DNA of 64,000 bases from Botrytis cinerea B05.10 (taxonomy: Eukaryota; Ascomycota; Leotiomycetes; Helotiales; Sclerotiniaceae), in contig NC_037311.1 of assembly GCF_000143535.2 (NCBI RefSeq), positions 1,860,001 to 1,924,000 of the forward strand, read 5' to 3'. Shown in pieces: positions 59,301 through 64,000 of this stretch (within the stretch, counting starts at the first letter, position 1; each line of letters starts with the position of its first letter). Made by a program: the position numbers and the translations under genes. Under the pieces are notes generated by a model. That model was not told the DNA's origin. It did not search any database and saw only the letters and a list, made by a program, of their open reading frames with translations.

Positions 59301-60383
59301 ATGGAATATAATACAAGACGTCCAGAAGAAGGCAGAGAGCTGGCCGGAAGCGTGTTGTTAGGACGGATGCCACAGCAAGCAGAAGTACGTCTCGCAGAAG
59401 ATGATTGGACAGGCAGTACAAATGCTGCTGAGCGAAGGAAACGTCAGAATCGGCTACATCAAAGACTTTATCGTAAGCTCGCTATCCAAAAAGATTCCCT
59501 TGTGCTTCTACATCCTGGCTTCGGCCGAACAACGTGGAAAGAGTTGCTTTAAGTCATGTTTGAATTCTCATGTTTTCTAGGGAGACGGCAAAAATTATTG
59601 AGCATGCAATCAGCCCCCGCAAGCTTGATCACGAAAGAGACGGAACCATTGGAGCGGGAAATTGACTCACACCTGAAAAACCTCCTCGAAGTCATCAAAC
59701 GACGAAACCAACCCGAGGAGTCTACAGATACTGTTTTTCCTGGGAAATTTACTGAATATGATTACAAAAAATTACTAATTTCATCAGCCCTAACGCCTCC
59801 TCAGGTTCAGCATATTATCGGACAAGTTGAGCATTTTATTTCTCGTCAATACATGACTAGCTCTCCCCGCGCCGACCTCCTCCTTACTCTGATTCAGTTC
59901 AACGTCTTTCGTGCTTTGTTCAGCAACATGATTGCTCTGGGATTCAATCATGATTGGTTGACGGCAGATGCAATTTCACCATTTGTCCAGAACAAATCAC
60001 GCGTTTGTGACAAGAGCTGCCCAGGCAGTCTTTGCCCAACTGCACTTCAACGTCAAGTCTCCCATCATCCTTATTTGGACCTGTTTCCTTTCCCAGAATT
60101 ACGAGATAATATGTTAAGAAAGGGTGAAGATTTTGATGACGACGATCTTTGCCATGATCTGGTCGAAGTGTGTCATGCTCCGTCTGAAAGAAGTGGTCTT
60201 ATCGTTTGGGGCAGTCCTTGGGATCCATCCAGTTGGGAGGTCACCCCAGAATTTGTTGAAAAGTGGCCTTGGATGTTGAGAGGTTGTCGAGAGCTCTTAC
60301 ACTCAACCAACCTTTGGAGGGGTAAACGAGGAGAAGAAGAGCTGTATTTTGATGTTACGCTTTCCGAAAGAATTCACTCTTAA
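59301..60383 (+). CDS. bZIP-type transcription factor with DUF3425 domain
   Basis: Exon 1 (59301-59472) and exon 2 (59581-60383) join through GTAAGC...TTTCTAG, giving 324 aa. A short basic bZIP region lies at residues 41-62 (NAAERRKRQNRLHQRLYRRR), with the DNA-contacting Asn50 and Arg58 spaced N-x7-R. There is only a weak leucine zipper after it, as usual in this fungal class. The DUF3425 region follows: HPYLDLFPFPELRDNML, then LIVWGSPWDPSSWEVTPEFVEKWPWMLRGC, typical of the family C-terminus. Nuclear regulator, targets unknown. Such genes often sit beside metabolic genes; here it is flanked by a hydrolase and, tail to tail, an SDR enzyme. The intron falls inside the basic region and restores YRRRQK. 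Confidence 0.9.
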
Positions 60384-60635
60384 CTTTGGTTTAGAGTATT
60401 AACTGCTGCCCGTGTCCCTCCTGAATCAGGGAAAAGACTAAACACGACGATTCAATTTAAATTTTCCCTCCATTGACTAGTTGAAAACATTGAATGCACG
60501 CCTTCCAGAAGTTCCTTCATTGTACAATATTTGCTAGGAATATTCAGATCATTTTCGCGGCTCCAAGGTCATTCATCAAATCAAGAAAAATGAAAGATAC
60601 ATTACAAGAAACAATCTCGAGATTCGCAACCTACC
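60384..60635. terminator. Short shared 3' region of bZIP and SDR genes
   Basis: 252 bp separate two convergent stop codons, so both transcript ends must lie here or overlap. No distinct signal is claimed. Confidence 0.4.
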
Positions 60636-61821
60636 CTATGGCAGGAACAAGCCTTCAGCCACAGGAGCTGCTCTCATCTGATCCACCTGAACTTCCTGGA
60701 TCAGCTCATTCCCAGGGTAATCATCAACGTCCAAGTCTAGATACCCTGTCGGTGCCCATTTTCTAGCGGAAACGAAAAGTGATTTGCCATTAATTGTTCT
60801 ATCAGACAAGATCCGCAGCAGAGAACTTGCTGCATCTTCTGCTTCCGCGAACTGTACCCCGCTCTTCTCCACGTGCGCAAAAGCTTCCGCAGATAATATC
60901 GATGTCTTGACGTACCTATCATGAGATTAGCAACAGGAAGTCTCAGTTTAATTGGGGATTTGAATACCAGGGAGAGATGACATTGACTCGGCTGCCATGG
61001 TAGAATGCTGTTCTTCGCAGAGAGTGCATAATACCTCTCGCAGCCCACTTTGTGCTCTGGTATACAGGTCCTCGAGGGCAGTCCAGAAATGCTGCCCCAG
61101 ATCCGATCAGCACTAGACATGTATCCTCTTGCTGGGGCGATGGTTTTTCTCCGTTTTGTTCTACAAAGTAGTGAAGAGCCAGTTTGGTAGTGTACAATGT
61201 GCCTTTCAAGTTGACATCAACTGTTTTCAAATTTGGTTCCGTGGGCACCTGGTTTTTGCCTGCACATCTTAGTTAGCTGGGTTCTGGCTTTGTAGATATA
61301 GATAATTCATTGCTTACCTGCAAAAGTAAAGACTTCATCAGGAGGACATATGCCTGCATTGGCGATAACATAATCTACCTTTCCCGTAAAAGATGCAGCT
61401 TCAGTGAAAAGACGACGCTGATCTTCCCAACTGGTTACGTCACAATTCACGAACTTTGCGCTTAAGAAGTGATATCAGCACAAGATCTGAAGAAAAAGGG
61501 AGGGTATAGGGTCCTACTGCTCAAGCTCTGATGCTAGCTTCGAACCACCTTTGTAATCCATATCCCCTATGCACACATTGACGCTATTTTGATCATGTTA
61601 GGGACATAATGACTCTCTGATACTAGCCACCTACCCTGCGGCGGAGAGCGCCCTTGTATATGCTTCGCCGATTCCATTTGCACCTGAACTTGGTCAGCAC
61701 ATTTTATTGATAAACAATCTTTCCCCTAACCTCCTGTGATGACGGCAGTCTTTCCTTTCAGATTACCCGTGTCCAGTGTTTTCATACAATCTACCGGGGC
61801 AGAAATTTTATAGCCTTCCAT
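60636..61821 (-). CDS. Short-chain dehydrogenase/reductase (SDR)
   Basis: NAD(P)-dependent oxidoreductase of the classical SDR type, substrate unknown; the layout resembles the 15-hydroxyprostaglandin-dehydrogenase-like fungal group. Six exons, 61821-61731, 61683-61635, 61583-61518, 61460-61318, 61259-60968 and 60915-60636, give 306 aa with all phases agreeing. The cofactor loop is TGGANGIG (29-36), the strand motif CDVTSW, the structural IANAG, and the catalytic YQSTK (Tyr183, Lys187), with a Ser in IGSGAA upstream. No signal peptide or membrane segment. The high intron count contrasts with the intronless hydrolase nearby and argues for long residence in fungi. A joint pathway with the bZIP regulator is speculation. 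Confidence 0.88.
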
Positions 61822-64000
61822 GTTTGATAAAAATTGAGAAACGTGGATATACGTAGAAGTGTATCTCTTTTCAAAGAATTGAGACGGCGAAGAAGGAGAA
61901 CTCAGACTTATAACACTTTCAAATGGCAACTGAAGATTGGTACAGACGGCAATGCATTTATATCCCTCGCGAAATATGCATCTCCTCCATGCTCGTCTCT
62001 TGATTTACTTATGTTCGCGATTAAAAAACTACTTCCGTTTCTGCAGCTTGCTTACGATGATGCAATTCACGTGGTCTAGAAATTTTCCGCAGTGGAAAAG
62101 CAAATTCCGAAACGCCTGCTCGGTGATATCATAACAGTGATCCACAAATATGATGAGTCTCTATGCATTGTTACATTCCTCATTCGCTTCTACCGGCGGT
62201 CTCTATTCACTCTCAGTTGTTACCTTCTCTTGTCCCAGGAAGGAATGCTCAATATCCAGTGTTTTTCGTCATTGCTTAGCGGTACCATTAAAGGATGTGC
62301 CAAGTCCGAGCTAATGCACTCTGCTTATGATCTTTGCGACTTTAATGCCTGAGGTTGATAAAAGAAAATTGCCAAGGCACGTGTGCATGAATGCTAATCT
62401 CTTAATTACTAAACAACAAATTACCCGCAATTTAGCCTTTAGAGCCGATTCGTGGAGTTTGTGGTCGTATTTACATGTATCTTTACCCTATCTCGTAGAA
62501 CAGTCGATATGGATTAGAGAAAGATTTAATATAGAGTTGATAGTTGCACAGCCAGCTTTGTTTAATATAACCTTGGAGGAGCAACAATAGAAGATCTATA
62601 ATGCTCTTAACGACTTCTAGGTGTCTCCCAAATATTGACTTTGCAGCTTTTTGAAGCGTGTATAATAGTTTCCTTACTGAAAAACAAGTGAGAATTAGGA
62701 AGATAAATACCTCTTGTCGAGATTTTACTCTCGATTTGAGATATTGTCCTATTACGTTTCTTCTGGCCGCAAGTTTTCGTTTGAAAATAAATGATTCTCT
62801 TTCTTAACTGGAATACTGATCAAATCGCTGCAGCCATATCATCAATCCAACCACCATCTTCAACGTTCAAAGGTAACCCTGAAATAGCCATAAACAATTC
62901 ATTAACCCGTCTGGTAGGCCAAAGTTTTTGCAGAATGTCATATATGTCTACTATTCTTCTAATTTAAACAAAGCATCGTGTAACGTAAGCACGTAATTTT
63001 TGGAATCATAGATTACTAGCTCCATCTAGCAGCTCAGATAGTGCGTATTTTGCAGTGCAAAATCTATATCATGATATTCTAGTGACAAAAACCAACTGCA
63101 TAGATCACATCGCTGATACAAACGCAGTGTGAGTTCATAGTGAGAACTACAACCTCAAATACTATGAAAAGTCTTCGCTCGGAGAACTGTTGTACTCTAT
63201 AGAGTCAAGAGTAATATTTATTGAATTTGAAATTATTCACAGAAAGTCTATGGTTGTTTCTATTCCGGGATAAAACCAGCTCGAATTCTCCGTGACAATG
63301 AACGGAAGTTACTCTAGACACTCGAATGATTGAATCAGCTAAAAAGTAAATTGCTAGAAACTGAAACATGCTGAAATTCTTTGTGAAATAATTCTATTCC
63401 CTCTATTCTTGCTTGATGAATTACTGATTTCGTCACATAGAATCAGTTCGAGCGGCGAAAGATCAAAGAGCTCTATCGCTTTATCGTTATACAGAGTTGG
63501 TGTGGCTTGCTTATGATCATCCTAAAATCCAGAACTGTCTAATATTTATAGTAGGTTTTTACAAAATATTACTCTCAAAAGAAGCTAAATTTTATCTATT
63601 AGTATTGTGATCGATTTTAGGAACTTGAACAATCTTCCATGATATTTCAAACGAGTACTAAATGTACATTGCGTCATTGTTGAATTATCAGGCCCTCTTC
63701 GATATCATCTATCATAGAGCCACAAATTATAGTACCACTGTAGTCTGATGTAATTTAATCTAGATAGGCAATATCGATGATACTGTTATGGTCATTCAGG
63801 GGTGCTCGTCTAATGAGAGCCGAATCACGTCACATGTGCACGTGATTTACATGCTAATTCTTATATTCAATTAACAATCAGCTCATCCGAAGTAAAACCG
63901 AGGTTTTACAGCCTCTTTCCTTAATTTACGAGGGCTCCGAGCTTCTTCTTTGTCTGTATAACCTCAAATATTGTCAAAGGCAGATACCAATATCCACATC
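61822..64000. other. AT-rich right edge without genes
   Basis: Promoter of the SDR gene at the left, then about 2 kb with only short, low-complexity frames. The final 220 bases contain an inverted repeat (63823-63847) with AATCACGT/ACGTGATT arms, similar to that at 55389. Confidence 0.45.
63823..63847. repeat. Short inverted repeat, AATCACGT arms
   Basis: Arms AATCACGT (63823-63830) and ACGTGATT (63840-63847) surround CACATGTGC, itself mostly palindromic. Confidence 0.75.

Noticed and set aside
63960..64000. GATACCA near the right edge as a second retroelement primer-binding site
   Set aside because: Only seven bases match and the flanking LTR would lie outside the window.

Overview
The window is nuclear DNA of a filamentous ascomycete, most likely a leotiomycete of the Botrytis/Sclerotinia kind. 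Protein-coding genes carry short introns (about 50-200 nt) with GTANGT-like donors and CTAAC/CTGAC branch sites. There are no operons, no bacterial ribosome-binding sites and no recognisable rRNA or tRNA genes. The taxon is an inference from protein similarity and gene style. Exon joins were worked out by eye from frame, splice signals and family conservation.

Left part (1-24.7 kb) is a housekeeping block. It starts with a poorly resolved minus-strand locus of disordered proteins (0.4-2.6 kb). Then come phospholipid:diacylglycerol acyltransferase (LRO1-like), the NatC catalytic subunit (NAA30/MAK3), a Bles03/DUF1917 protein, diphthine methylesterase DPH7 (WD40), a small multi-pass membrane protein, coatomer alpha (COPA/RET1), and divergently from it UDP-glucose:glycoprotein glucosyltransferase (UGGT). 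Three of these act in the ER or early Golgi, and both lumenal enzymes end in KDEL.

Middle part (25-54 kb) is an accessory region with wide gaps. It holds six unassigned genes (called A-F here). Five share a domain that I do not recognise, with a W-x-G-D-PD-SKF-DP segment followed by FDW-N-I-LN-AR. D, E and, more weakly, F add a tryptophan-containing WT/WS-E helix segment, and D and E add a Cys-rich HSIG-C-C-MKMPWG motif. Interspersed are a secreted major-royal-jelly/yellow-like protein and a secreted Ser/Thr-rich repeat protein. A gene-poor stretch (46.2-52 kb) may hold a decayed mobile element.

Right part (54-64 kb) contains very AT-rich DNA with a retrotransposon-type primer-binding-site-like sequence. 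It also has an intronless, GC-richer secreted alpha/beta hydrolase that looks horizontally acquired, a bZIP/DUF3425 regulator, and a short-chain dehydrogenase convergent with it. The last 2 kb hold no gene I can see.

The strongest candidate for something undescribed is the local paralogous A-F family.
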